Positions 34,700 to 42,686 are shown, numbered from the stretch's first letter. The stretch: 64,000 nucleotides of DNA from Nonomuraea polychroma (GCF_004011505.1 NZ_SAUN01000001.1:10381501-10445500); one strand, 5' to 3'. A program made the numbers and translations. Notes: generated from the letters alone by a model not told the origin.

Positions 34700-35278
34700 A
34701 TGCCCTCCAGCGAACTCGTGGATCACTATTGCCGATTACTCGACACTGCTCAGTGGCTTGAGGTTGGTATGTCGTGGACGGCCATCCAGTCCCTCGCGGC
34801 GCCCTTGAGCGTGGCCGACGTCGCTGAGCGACTCGCCGGCCCTGAGGCGGACATCCGCATGCTGGATGTGCGGGAGGGGCCGCTCTACGTCCCAGCGGTT
34901 CATATCGCTGACTGTGGCTCATCAATCATGCTGCTGGACCACGTCGGGGAGGTCGTCTCGTGGGTGCCGGGGCTCATGGATCGGCTGAGCGAGGGAGCCC
35001 GGCTCTGGAACGTTGGGTGGCACGTCAACGGAGGAAATCGCCTCGTCTACGCGGTTGATGGACGCGTTCTCGTCGAGGTGCCGGCCCTGGATCGTACTGC
35101 GGTGTACGGAGCCGAACCGCATGCCCTTAACCATGTACTGCACCTTCTCCCGGACCCTTTCACCCCGCTCTCTAAAGCGAGCGCCATGGCAATCATCGAG
35201 ATGGAAAGCGGCGCATCGTTGGACCTGGAATGGCTCGAAGCCGATCAGATGGCAGTCATCCTCGGTCATGGCGAGTGA
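34700..35278 (+). CDS. hypothetical protein (possibly DUF6461-like)
   Basis: 192-residue protein with no sure family: SSELVDHYCRLLDTAQWLEV at the start, IRMLDVREGPLYVPAVHIAD near 50-70 and SEGARLWNVGWHVNGGNRLVYAVDG near 100-125. The last suggests the pattern of DUF6461 proteins of streptomycetes, which are often near mobile or conflict genes. No catalytic motif or membrane segment is visible. The ATG at 34700 is used. The 3' end overlaps an integrase remnant on the other strand. Confidence 0.55.
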   Translation: MPSSELVDHYCRLLDTAQWLEVGMSWTAIQSLAAPLSVADVAERLAGPEADIRMLDVREGPLYVPAVHIADCGSSIMLLDHVGEVVSWVPGLMDRLSEGARLWNVGWHVNGGNRLVYAVDGRVLVEVPALDRTAVYGAEPHALNHVLHLLPDPFTPLSKASAMAIIEMESGASLDLEWLEADQMAVILGHGE

Positions 35279-35470
35279 GTCAGTCGTCCGCTCAGGGCAC
35301 ATGCGAAGACCTCCGCAACCGTGGCCGCTTGCTCATGGATTACATGCGCGTACACCCGGAGGGTGATTGCTGGGTCGGCGTGGCCTAGGCGGGCCGCGAC
35401 GACATGGACCGGGACGCCGGCCAGTAGCAGGGTCGTGGCGTGGATGTGGCGGTCCTTGCCATTGAATAAG
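35266..35470 (-). pseudogene. tyrosine integrase C-terminal fragment
   Basis: The minus strand reads HIHATTLLLAGVPVHVVAARL, then GHADPAITLRVYAHV, the box-II HxxR...Y region of tyrosine integrases including the GHADPAITLRVYAH motif and the catalytic Tyr. The expected HDLRHTHA is altered to GKDRHIHA and the N-terminal part is missing, with unrelated sequence beyond about 35470. It is an inactive remnant of an island integrase. Confidence 0.75.
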
Positions 35471-35709
35471 AGGGCTGGCCGAGTGCGCCCACGGCGCGGG
35501 GATCGTCCAAGAACTAGTCGGTACCGCCCGAATAACCAAGGCTCCGTTGTGACTGGTATGGTCACACCCCGGTTCTCGACCAACTGGCGCCTGAGCGCGT
35601 CGGCTGGGCCGGTCGGGGCCGCCTGAGCATGCGCAGCTGTACAGGCCCGGTAACCGGGACGGACACGGCCACAGCGACGGCCATCATGGCGACCCATCGC
35701 CTCATCCGA

Positions 35710-36155
35710 GCTGTCCTCTCTCGAGACTCTCCCCTCCTTCCTGGAAGAACACGGCCAGGCCTACGTCTTGCGTATCCGTGCCACCTTCACCCCCACCCTC
35801 GGCGGCGGCACCTGCCTGACCTGCGAACAAGCCGTGGCCAAGCATCTGAGGCAGAAACGCCGGTGGGTCATCCGCTCGGCCGGGACCGGCTCCAAGGGCG
35901 AGCGAACCTACGCCTGGGCCTGGATCGCCACTGCCAGCCCCGCCCACTGTCTGCTGGTGCGCAAGCACCGCAAGAGTGGTGAACTGGCCTTTCACTACTG
36001 CTTCGTGCCCGCCGGTCAGCCAGCCGCCCTGGCTCGCCTGATCGCCGCCGCCGGGCTGCGATGGCCGGTGGAGGAGAGCTTCCGGGCCGACAAGGACCTG
36101 TTCGGCCTGGACGAGTCCCAGGTCCGCCTCCACCAGGCGCTGCTGCGGCACCTAG
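35710..36155 (+). pseudogene. IS701-like transposase, N-terminally truncated 5' part
   Basis: The plus strand from about 35710 reads LETLPSFLEEHGQAYVLRIR, KGERTYAWAWIATASPAHCLLVRKH and LRWPVEESFRADKDLFGLDES, the middle region of IS701-family DDE transposases (with the Glu of WPVEESF). It lacks the first 150 or so residues and is cut at CAC-CTA-G (36155) by an inserted IS. The reading frame resumes at 37871 as VLVIAALAVCA. Confidence 0.75.
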
Positions 36156-36328
36156 ACGAGTAAGTCGGAACTCGTTCGGGTGCTCCCAGGATGTGCCGAG
36201 CCGCGAGGTAGGCGGTCTGGTGTCCGGGCTCACGCACCGCCGCCAAGATCGATGCCATTACGGATGTCGCCACTGAGGCGTCCGATCACCGCCAGCACGG
36301 TTCTTCACCTGCCTGTGACGCTGAAGCC

Positions 36329-36814
36329 ATGAGTACGGCGAATGTGACCGACAAGCAGACTGACGGCTCGCCTGCCGGGGACCGATGGCAGGACGCCTGG
36401 ACGGTGATGGAGAAGTTCTACCGGGCCGAGGCCGCGTACGTGGCCGCGGGTGGGTTCGGCAAGGCTAGCTATGACGAGGTGGCCGCATATCTGGACCCTG
36501 AGGTCGTCCTGTATCAGGCTCCTGGTTTGCCTTTCACGGGGACGGGGACGTGGCGAGGACGTGACGGGCTGGAGCGGTTCCTGGCCGCTTTCAGCGAGAC
36601 CTGGGCATCCATGGAGTTCCTTGAGCAGGAACACTGGGGCGACAGGGACACGGTGGTGGTACGGAGCCGGGTACGGTTCCGCGCTCGTGCAACTGGCCAG
36701 GAGATCGACACGCTGATCATGCAACTGATTCGGGTACGGAACGGGCGCATGCTTGAATGCCGGCCGTTCTACTGGGATCCCGCCGCCATCGCCGCCGCGA
36801 CCTCGCACACGTAG
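36329..36814 (+). CDS. NTF2/SnoaL-like protein carried inside the IS
   Basis: 161-residue protein with an NTF2-like cone fold pattern: WQDAWTVMEKFYRAEAAYVA near residues 20-40, VAAYLDPEVVLYQAPGLPF near 50-68, WRGRDGLERFLAAFSETW near 73-90 and QLIRVRNGRMLECRPFYWDP at the end, typical of SnoaL/steroid-isomerase-like proteins. The role (enzyme or polyketide/toxin partner) is unknown. The ATG at 36329 is used. It lies between the left inverted repeat and the transposase, so it is a mobile passenger. Confidence 0.75.
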   Translation: MSTANVTDKQTDGSPAGDRWQDAWTVMEKFYRAEAAYVAAGGFGKASYDEVAAYLDPEVVLYQAPGLPFTGTGTWRGRDGLERFLAAFSETWASMEFLEQEHWGDRDTVVVRSRVRFRARATGQEIDTLIMQLIRVRNGRMLECRPFYWDPAAIAAATSHT

Positions 36815-36919
36815 AGCCCTGGGCCGAAGGAGGGGACAGCCGACCGCAGTGTTCCCGCACGTTACCGGCACGTAGACCACCTACCTGGCGGCTCGGCACA
36901 GCTTCGGCAGTAGCGGGCC

Positions 36920-37846
36920 ATGACGAAGGGTGTTGAAGATCGGTTTGTGACAACAGACCTCAACACCCTTGTCACCGCACTCTACGTCAAGATCGATGAC
37001 TGGCTCGGTGCTCCCGGCACGCCCGCCCGCATCGGTCGCCCGCCCAAACTCACCGACGCCGAACTGCTCACCCTGGCCATCGCCCAAGCCCTGCTCGGCA
37101 TCCGCTCCGAGACCCGCTGGCTGCGCTTCCTGCCGGTGCACCTGCCCGGCGCCTTCCCCTACTTGCCTGGCCAGTCCGGCTACAACAAACGCCTGCGCGC
37201 ATCGCTGCCCCTGATCCAACGCGCTATCCGCGCCCTGGCCCGCGACACCGACCTGTGGACCGACCCGGTCTGGGTCGTGGACTCCACCCCGGTTGAATGC
37301 GGCTCCCGCCCCACCGTTCAGCGCTCGGAGTTGGCCGGCTGGGCCGGCTACGGCTACTGCCGCTCCCACTCGCGGTTCTTCTGGGGCCTGCGCCTGCACC
37401 TGGTGTGCACTCCTGCCGGATTACCGATCACCTGGGCCCTGGCCACTCCGAAACTCGACGAGCGTCAGGTGCTGATGGCCGTCCTCGACCACGACCCCCA
37501 CCTGCTCATCGAGCGCCCCGGCCTGCTGATCATCGCTGACAAGGGCTATGTCTCCGCCGGACTCGACGCCTACCTGGCCGAACGCGGCGTGCACCTACTC
37601 CGGCCCTCCTACCGCAACCGCGCGCCCCGCCCGGGTGAGCAGTTCCTCAAACCGATCCGCCAGCTCATCGAGTCAGTCAACGACACCCTCAAAGGCCAGC
37701 TCGATCTGGAGCTGCATGGCGGGCGCAGTCCGTTGGGCGTCGCGGTTCGCATCGCCCAACGGATCCTGGCGTTGACTGCGGCGGTCTGGCACAACCGCGC
37801 CACCGGCCAGCCCATCACCCGTTCGTTGATCGCCTACGACCACTGA
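36920..37846 (+). CDS. IS982-family transposase
   Basis: 308-residue DDE transposase, apparently complete. The catalytic Asp residues are in WVVDSTPVECGS (about residues 113-124) and LLIIADKGYVS (about 200), and the Glu is in IESVNDTLKGQL (about 250). SGYNKRLRASLPL near 92-104 and GYCRSHSRFFWGLRLHL near 140-156 match actinobacterial IS982-type proteins. The start is a GTG-class codon or the ATG at 36920. It lies 10-30 bases inside the right inverted repeat. Confidence 0.88.
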   Translation: MTKGVEDRFVTTDLNTLVTALYVKIDDWLGAPGTPARIGRPPKLTDAELLTLAIAQALLGIRSETRWLRFLPVHLPGAFPYLPGQSGYNKRLRASLPLIQRAIRALARDTDLWTDPVWVVDSTPVECGSRPTVQRSELAGWAGYGYCRSHSRFFWGLRLHLVCTPAGLPITWALATPKLDERQVLMAVLDHDPHLLIERPGLLIIADKGYVSAGLDAYLAERGVHLLRPSYRNRAPRPGEQFLKPIRQLIESVNDTLKGQLDLELHGGRSPLGVAVRIAQRILALTAAVWHNRATGQPITRSLIAYDH

Positions 37847-37870
37847 CCGAACTTCGGACTTACTCGTCTA

Positions 37871-38165
37871 GTGCTGGTCATTGCCGCCTTGGCCGTCTGC
37901 GCGGCCACCGCCGCCGCGACCCGGCACCGCACCGACACCCAGGCCACGCGCCCCACCCGTCCCGACGAAGCACCGCCCGAGGACCCTGGCCTGATCCCGC
38001 TGACGATCGCAGAGGTCAAGCGCCTGTTCAACGCCGTCACTGGCCACACACCGACCCTGGAACACGTTGCTCACTGGTCAGCCTGGCGACGCCGGCCATC
38101 AAGCACGCGCCCGCTGGTTCCGTTGCCGCGCCCGCCTGGCCACCGCATACACCCAGCTGAGCTAA
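37871..38165 (+). pseudogene. IS701-like transposase, C-terminal part
   Basis: Continuation of the interrupted gene: VLVIAALAVCAATAAATRHR, then PGLIPLTIAEVKRLFNAVTG and HWSAWRRR, then after a one-base frameshift near 38095 HQARARWFRCRARLATAYTQ to a TAA at 38163-38165. This is the conserved IS701 C-terminus. The 3' segment 38098-38178 recurs at 40314-40394. Confidence 0.75.
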
Positions 38166-38178
38166 CGAATGGCGGCTG
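38098..38178 (+). repeat. IS701 3'-end repeat, copy A
   Basis: About 81 bases starting ATCAAGCACGCGCCCGCTGG and ending GAATGGCGGCTG are repeated in the same orientation at 40314-40394 with only a few differences. Together they bracket the lipase and lipoprotein genes. Confidence 0.8.
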
Positions 38179-38195
38179 TCGTTAGGAGGTGCCCG

Positions 38196-38921
38196 TCAGG
38201 GTGTCCTGACCTCCAGGTCCCCGGAGTCGCTGGACAGCGCGATCGTGCGCAGGGCCGAGGGGAGGCTCGCGGGCTTGATGTTCTTGTGGCCGGAGTCCGT
38301 CTTGGCCACGATGTTGTACGACCCCTGAGGCACATGGATCACGGTCTTGCCCGAATCCGTGGTGGTAGTGACCTGGTCGGGTGGCCCGGCGAAGGCCAGG
38401 TTCATGTCACCCGAGCCGGTCTTCGTGGCGACTTTCGCGCCTGTCAGCTCGGTGGCCTCGATTGCCCCGGAGTCGGTGGTGGCTTCCAACTCGCCTGACA
38501 GGTTCTTCAGCGTCAGCTTTCCCGAGTCGGAGCTCACCTTGATGCGGAGTCCCTTGGGCGCCTCGATCTGGTAGTGCACGTCGCAAGACGCGCCCAAGGC
38601 TCCCCACCCCCAGGTGGTGGGACAGGCGAACGTCAGCTCTAGCGTGTCGCCTTGCACCTTGTGGCTGGCCTTCGGCTTGTCCTTGAGCCAGCTGAGCCGC
38701 TCCGTCACGTGGATGCTCCGACGATGGGACTCGACCACTTCGACGGTCCCGGCGTTGTCGGCTTCGACGTGCAACGCCGCTACCTTGTCGGTGACGTCGT
38801 ACGACACGATCTCCTCATCCAGCGGGTCGCTGGTACCGCAGCCGGTCAATACCGCAACGAGCCCGATAGAGCACGCGATCATCGCTTTTGCCTTCATTTT
38901 CATGGTGCAATTCCGAGTCAT
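38196..38921 (-). CDS. DUF4097-type lipoprotein with repeated DSG strands
   Basis: 241-residue lipoprotein: signal peptide with lipobox LTGC (near residues 22-25), then a beta-strand-repeat domain with recurring SDSG / TDSG / GSGD turns (SSDSGKLTLKNLSGELEAT, ATKTGSGDMNLAF, TTTTDSGKTVIHV, VAKTDSGHKNI). This is the beta-solenoid pattern of DUF4097 proteins. The ATG at 38921 is used; an internal ATG at 38903 is also possible. It lies 65 bases downstream of the secreted lipase on the same strand. The function is unknown. Confidence 0.75.
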   Translation of the reverse strand: MTRNCTMKMKAKAMIACSIGLVAVLTGCGTSDPLDEEIVSYDVTDKVAALHVEADNAGTVEVVESHRRSIHVTERLSWLKDKPKASHKVQGDTLELTFACPTTWGWGALGASCDVHYQIEAPKGLRIKVSSDSGKLTLKNLSGELEATTDSGAIEATELTGAKVATKTGSGDMNLAFAGPPDQVTTTTDSGKTVIHVPQGSYNIVAKTDSGHKNIKPASLPSALRTIALSSDSGDLEVRTP

Positions 38922-38986
38922 CCTGATGTACCGGCCTCGATTGATCCCTGGAGTTGTTCCTGAGGACATCGCTGAGACCGGACGGA

Positions 38987-40180
38987 TCAAGCCCAGTTGC
39001 CCGTGAAGCCGGCGACCACCAGCGGCAGCGCCTTACGGACGGTCTGGTTGTGATCCACGCTGCCCGCGTCGGTGAGGGTCTGCGTGGCACCGTGGGAACG
39101 CAGTTGACGCTGGCAGTACAGCGCGTTGTCGTAGGCGACGTCGGCGTCGCCCTTGGCGTGATGCAGGCGGACCGGAACGGCCGGCTTCCAGTTGCAGGTG
39201 GAGTCGAGCGCGGTCAGCAGTTCTTTCAGTTTGCCGGTCGGCTTGCGCACCCTGTCCAGGAACTGCGCGGTGAACAACTTCTCGGACGTCGGCGGCAACG
39301 CCTGGGCGATCTCCGCGGCCTGGTGGTTTCCGTCGAAGAGCTTCTCCACCTGCTCGTCGTACGGGGCGCGGAAGGCCTCGCTCGGCGTGCCGTAGACGTC
39401 GGTATAGCGGTCCGCCGAGATCACGAAGTAGGCCAGGTAGAGCGAGGCCATCCGAATCTTGTCGTCCGCCGCGGCGGCCTCGAAAGAACTCAGGTCGAAC
39501 GGACCGGCGATCGGGGCGAGGCCTCCCAGCCGGAAGTACGGGTCCTGACCCTGCTGCAGGAAGCGCCCCACCATCATGGTCGCGGGACCGCCCTGTGAGA
39601 AGCCGCTGACCAGCACGCGCGAGTCGAGCCGGCGCTCGTGGCCCCTGGTGAAGGCGCGGGTCGCGCGAAGGGCGTCCACCGGGGCGGAGACCGTGGTCCG
39701 CGGGTCTCCATAGGTGTGGTGGCCGGGCCCCATGCCCAGGCCGAGATAGTCAGGGGCGGACACCGCATGCCCGGCTCCCGCGAACAGCAGCGCCGCGGCG
39801 CGGTCGGTGGATTTCTCGTTCACCGAGGCCACATCACCCCGGTAGACGGTGGTGCCGTGCAACCAGGAGACGACCCGCAGGTCGCGCCGGCCGTTGTCAG
39901 GCAGGGCGACCAACTGGCTGGCGGTGGTGGACCGGCCCTTGGCGTCCACGGTGCGATAGACCACGCGATAGGCGCTGACCCCGTACTTCACCTGCGCCGC
40001 ATCGATGCCGGCCGCCTTGAGCCGCTCGGCGATCTGGCCCTTGTCCAGCTTCTCGACGAGGGTCGAGGAGACCACGGCGCCGCGTGCCACGGTTTGTGCT
40101 ACTGAGGCTTCGGCGGGCAACGTGGTGGCAAGGCAGCCCAGGGCGAGCCCGGCGGTTACTAAGGCGCGAGAAAAGGTCAT
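38987..40180 (-). CDS. secreted lipase-like alpha/beta hydrolase
   Basis: 397-residue exported protein: signal peptide (residues 1-25, ending PAEASVA), then an alpha/beta hydrolase of the secretory lipase type with VVSWLHGTTVYRGDV near 105-120, APDYLGLGMGPGHHTYGDP near 141-160, nucleophile elbow GFSQGGPA near 195-202, and SVDHNQTV near the C-terminus holding a likely catalytic His. It is first in a probable two-gene unit with the DUF4097 lipoprotein. It lies between two copies of the IS701 3' end, so it may have been mobilised. Confidence 0.85.
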   Translation of the reverse strand: MTFSRALVTAGLALGCLATTLPAEASVAQTVARGAVVSSTLVEKLDKGQIAERLKAAGIDAAQVKYGVSAYRVVYRTVDAKGRSTTASQLVALPDNGRRDLRVVSWLHGTTVYRGDVASVNEKSTDRAAALLFAGAGHAVSAPDYLGLGMGPGHHTYGDPRTTVSAPVDALRATRAFTRGHERRLDSRVLVSGFSQGGPATMMVGRFLQQGQDPYFRLGGLAPIAGPFDLSSFEAAAADDKIRMASLYLAYFVISADRYTDVYGTPSEAFRAPYDEQVEKLFDGNHQAAEIAQALPPTSEKLFTAQFLDRVRKPTGKLKELLTALDSTCNWKPAVPVRLHHAKGDADVAYDNALYCQRQLRSHGATQTLTDAGSVDHNQTVRKALPLVVAGFTGNWA

Positions 40181-40313
40181 GCCGAAACCCTAGATACAGC
40201 CGCAAAGAGCGGCATTGCTGGCGGCACCCTGGTTCTTGGTAGTGCCAGCCTTACCCCTGCGCCGCCGTGGAGCGTGAACGGCGTCTTCGTCCCGCCTGGA
40301 CCGCCCTGCCGGG

Positions 40314-40394
40314 ATCAAGCACGCGCCCGCTGGTTCCACCGACGCACCCGCCTGGCCACCGCATATACCCAGCTCAGCTAGCGAATGGCGGCTG
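40314..40394 (+). repeat. IS701 3'-end repeat, copy B
   Basis: Second copy of the 81-base IS701 3' end (copy A at 38098-38178), again ending GAATGGCGGCTG. No transposase sequence precedes it beyond about 40300. The 40181-40313 gap has no gene. Confidence 0.8.
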
Positions 40395-40894
40395 CCGTAC
40401 TAGGGACCATTTATACGACGAGTGTTCCCGGGTGGCATTTCACGTGGCTCATGCTCGTCGGCGCCGGCTGGCTGTCGTTCGGCGTCGGCTGGCTGATCGT
40501 GCTGGGTTCCGTCCTTGTCAGGCGGGGGAGGCTGGTCGCATTGCGTCGTAACTGGCCGTTCTGGGCTGTGCCGCCCCTCGTCGTGGTGTTGACGGGCTCG
40601 CTGGTCTACGTCGGTGCGCCGGTCAGGATGCGTTTCGAGTTGTCGCGTGGCAGCCTCGACCACTTCGCGAAGACGGTGTCAGAGGGGACGCCGCCGGGAA
40701 AGCGGCATTGGATCGGCCTGTATCCCGTCGAGTACCTTGAAGGATCCTGCAGGGCCTTCGGCTTCGTGATCGAGGACACGGGATTCTTCACAAGCTACGG
40801 CCTCGCTTGGAGTCTGAGCGGCGAGCCGGACATCGACGCGCCGGGCTTCTATCGCCACCTCGACGGACCGTGGTACATCTGGATCGACGATTGA
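40385..40894 (+). CDS. hypothetical membrane protein fused to an IS end
   Basis: 169-residue protein with two hydrophobic helices (WLMLVGAGWLSFGVGWLIVLGSV near 20-45 and FWAVPPLVVVLTGSLVYVGAP near 58-80) and a soluble C-terminal part ending GPWYIWIDD. The first four or so codons (ATGGCGGCTGCC) come from the IS701 end, so the original N-terminus was probably replaced by the insertion. A start at the inner ATG near residue 22 is an alternative. No family recognised. Confidence 0.5.
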   Translation: MAAAVLGTIYTTSVPGWHFTWLMLVGAGWLSFGVGWLIVLGSVLVRRGRLVALRRNWPFWAVPPLVVVLTGSLVYVGAPVRMRFELSRGSLDHFAKTVSEGTPPGKRHWIGLYPVEYLEGSCRAFGFVIEDTGFFTSYGLAWSLSGEPDIDAPGFYRHLDGPWYIWIDD

Positions 40895-41099
40895 TAGACG
40901 ATTCGTCCGTCTCGGGCGCCAAGTGCTCAAAAGGTCCGGGTAACTCGACGAGGTGATCTGTTGGCTTTGCTGGGAGCCACCGCCTTTGGGAGCCACCCGA
41001 ATGCACGATCGAATTGACGGCACGGATCTGAACGGCCGGGCCGTCGGCGACCAGCACAAGGAACGGCCCTGAACGACCGTGAAGATTGTTCGGAGGGCC

Positions 41100-41144
41100 T
41101 TGTAAACAGAAGGTCAGGGCTTCGACTCCCTCGTCGGCTCTGCC
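41100..41144 (+). other. right attachment site (attR): 3' remnant of tRNA-Thr
   Basis: Starts CTTGTAAACAGAAGGTCAGG and ends with CTCGTCGGCTCTGC, repeating 32319-32364 with two substitutions and one missing base in the T-arm. There is no 5' half of a tRNA. It marks the right end of the integrated island, about 8.8 kb from the intact tRNA. The 40895-41099 gap before it holds no gene, but GGGAGCCACC repeats occur near 40974-41000. Confidence 0.75.
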
Positions 41145-41150
41145 AGTCAA

Positions 41151-41187
41151 AGGCCCCTGAGCAGGTATTACGCCGTCAGGGGCCTTG
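41151..41187 (+). terminator. tRNA-Thr-type terminator (copy 2)
   Basis: AAGGCCCCTGA (41151-41161) pairs with TCAGGGGCCTT (41177-41187), nearly the same as the hairpin after the intact tRNA-Thr gene, one loop base differing. Confidence 0.75.
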
Positions 41188-41189
41188 TG

Positions 41190-41310
41190 CTTCCGACTTT
41201 GTCTTCGGGGTCTGTGGAGTCACCTTGGGCGTCGCCGAGAGTTGCTGCGCGGAAGAACTCGAGATGACTTCGCTCGCCACGCGGCGGTCGCTCGCTGTCG
41301 GCAAGTGCCT
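41190..41310 (-). pseudogene. C-terminal remnant of a tRNA-site integrase (copy 2)
   Basis: The minus strand reads SDRRVASEVISSSSAQQLSA, then TPKVTPQTPKTKSE, running into the terminator hairpin. It is homologous to the remnant at 32422-32560, with a similar distance to the tRNA sequence. It suggests that a second related element once sat at this site in tandem. Confidence 0.5.
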
Positions 41311-41341
41311 CTTGATGATCGTTTAGAGATGGAGTGAGTTG

Positions 41342-41750
41342 CTAAGGGAGCAAGGTGAGGGCCGTCACGTGCTTCGGCTTGATGGCGTGGAAGTGTCTGT
41401 GATCAAGGGTGGCGACCTCGCGGGCGTCAAGGCGTTCGGCCACGGCGATTACGGAAGCGTCTGCAGCACCGAGAGGGAAGTTGGAGTAGGTCCTGACGAG
41501 CTCGGCCATCCGGGCTGCATCGTCGAGCACCAACGGTTCGAGCGCCAATTCACCATCGACGATGGAGCTAAGGAACCGGACCTGCGTCTGGACCGACTCG
41601 AGACTCGAGGAGCCAGCAGACCTCGGTAAGCGCAGGAGCAGGAACGACAAGTGGACCACGATGTGTTTCGAGGAGCGCGACACAACGCTCGTGGTCCTGG
41701 TCCTTGCGGTTGAGTACGGCGTACAGAGGGCCGGTGTCGCAGATGAGCAT
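41342..41750 (-). pseudogene. vapC: VapC-type PIN-domain toxin with a frameshift
   Basis: The ATG at 41750 begins a PIN domain (MLICDTGPLYAVLNRKDQDH, with the first Asp; ALTEVCWLLES with the Glu), but the frame ends near 41568 after SRVGPDAGPVP. The rest (QVRFLSSIVDGELALEPLVL, then AADASVIAVAERLDAREVATL and DHRHF with the other acidic residues) continues in a shifted frame to 41342. One base restores the gene, near 41585. An RNase toxin in its intact form; it overlaps the antitoxin stop by one base (TGATG). Confidence 0.75.
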
Positions 41751-41986
41751 CAGCTCTGCCGGAAGTGATCTCGAAGGATTTCCTCCGACCGCTGAGCGCT
41801 GTCAGCTTCGTCCGCGACGATGCCGGCGAAGGAGAGTGTCCGTCGTCTCTCCACTTGCTCGGCGATCGGTGCCGGCTGGTCGTGGACCAGTTCAAGTGCG
41901 ACGGCACGCAAGGCTCGTGCCTGGGGAAGCGTAAGGCGGTCGACCAGGCGATGAAGGTCTTCGTACTCCTCATGCAGCGCACTCAT
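41750..41986 (-). CDS. vapB: VapB-like antitoxin
   Basis: 78-residue protein, small and charged, ending EEILRDHFRQS, directly upstream of the PIN-toxin gene with TGATG overlap. The C-terminal helix is the type that wraps the toxin's active site. The N-terminal DNA-binding fold is not one I can name (HRLVDRLTLPQARALRAVAL). The ATG at 41986 is used. The toxin is frameshifted, so the pair may be inactive. The 41987-42283 gap shows no gene. Confidence 0.6.
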   Translation of the reverse strand: MSALHEEYEDLHRLVDRLTLPQARALRAVALELVHDQPAPIAEQVERRRTLSFAGIVADEADSAQRSEEILRDHFRQS

Positions 41987-42283
41987 ACATTGGAGTCTAC
42001 GTGGTGAGATCGATTCGATCTTGCGGTCGCGAATGCTAACGAGGGGTGTGGACGATCATGTAAGGCCGTGGACGGGCTAGGGTGGAGACCGCCCGATTCG
42101 TGCGGTGATAGCCGACCAGGTCCGCTCCGTGCACACTGCCGCTGCCTTGATTGCGCTTTAGAGCCGAGAATGTCCGGTCGCTGGCCTGGTCAGGCGCATT
42201 TTCGTAGGTGAGAAATTAGCCCACGTGCCACCGTTACGCGGTTCCGACGTTTCTAGTGTTGCGCTGTTCGACGTGTCGCCTTC

Positions 42284-42652
42284 TCAGCCTCCGTGCACGG
42301 TGAGGGCGTAGCCCTCGGGGCCGAGGAAGGTGAACATCCGGCCGAAGGGGCCGTCCTGCGGCGCGCTGAGGATGGGCACGCCCGCGGCGGCGAGCCGGTC
42401 GTGCAGGGCCTGGGCATCGTCGGCGGCCAGCCACAGCGCCACGCCGAGGCCGGGCCGTCCGCTGTCGAGGTCGACGCCGGGCAGCGGCTCGCGGACGGCG
42501 AACGGGATCGGCCGGGTGGCGAACACCACGGCGTGCGGGGGCGCGGCCGGGGCCCGGACCAGGCCGAGGTGCTGCTCGAAGAAGGCGGCGGCCGCCTCGA
42601 GGTCGCGTACCTGCAGGGCGAGGAAGTCGGGGCCGGTGACGGTGGCGGTCAT
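42284..42652 (-). CDS. VOC-family (glyoxalase/bleomycin-resistance) protein
   Basis: 122-residue protein of the vicinal-oxygen-chelate fold: GPDFLALQVRDLEAAAAFFEQ near residues 6-26 and GRMFTFLGPEGYALTVHGG at the end, with two beta-alpha-beta-beta-beta halves. Metal ligands are not clear (E in PEGYALT). It may bind a drug or aldehyde adduct, or act as an isomerase. The ATG at 42652 has AGGAG. It is divergent from a MarR gene with shared operators, so likely its target. Confidence 0.8.
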   Translation of the reverse strand: MTATVTGPDFLALQVRDLEAAAAFFEQHLGLVRAPAAPPHAVVFATRPIPFAVREPLPGVDLDSGRPGLGVALWLAADDAQALHDRLAAAGVPILSAPQDGPFGRMFTFLGPEGYALTVHGG

Positions 42653-42686
42653 GAAGTGCTCCTGGGTGGTTGGAATCCGCATCCTG

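Larger units (their letters stand above)
36152..37871 (+). mobile_element. IS982-like insertion sequence with passenger gene, inside an IS701-like gene
   Basis: The element spans 36156-37867 (1712 bp) between direct CTAG repeats at 36152-36155 and 37868-37871. Terminal inverted repeats are ACGAGTAAGTCGGAA (36156-36170) and the complement of 37853-37867 (ACGAGTAAGTCCGAA), 14 of 15 matching. It holds an NTF2/SnoaL-like gene followed by a complete IS982-family transposase. Ordinary IS982 members are about 1 kb, so some 0.7 kb of cargo has been added. Removing it and one CTAG restores the IS701 reading frame at the junction. Confidence 0.85.
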
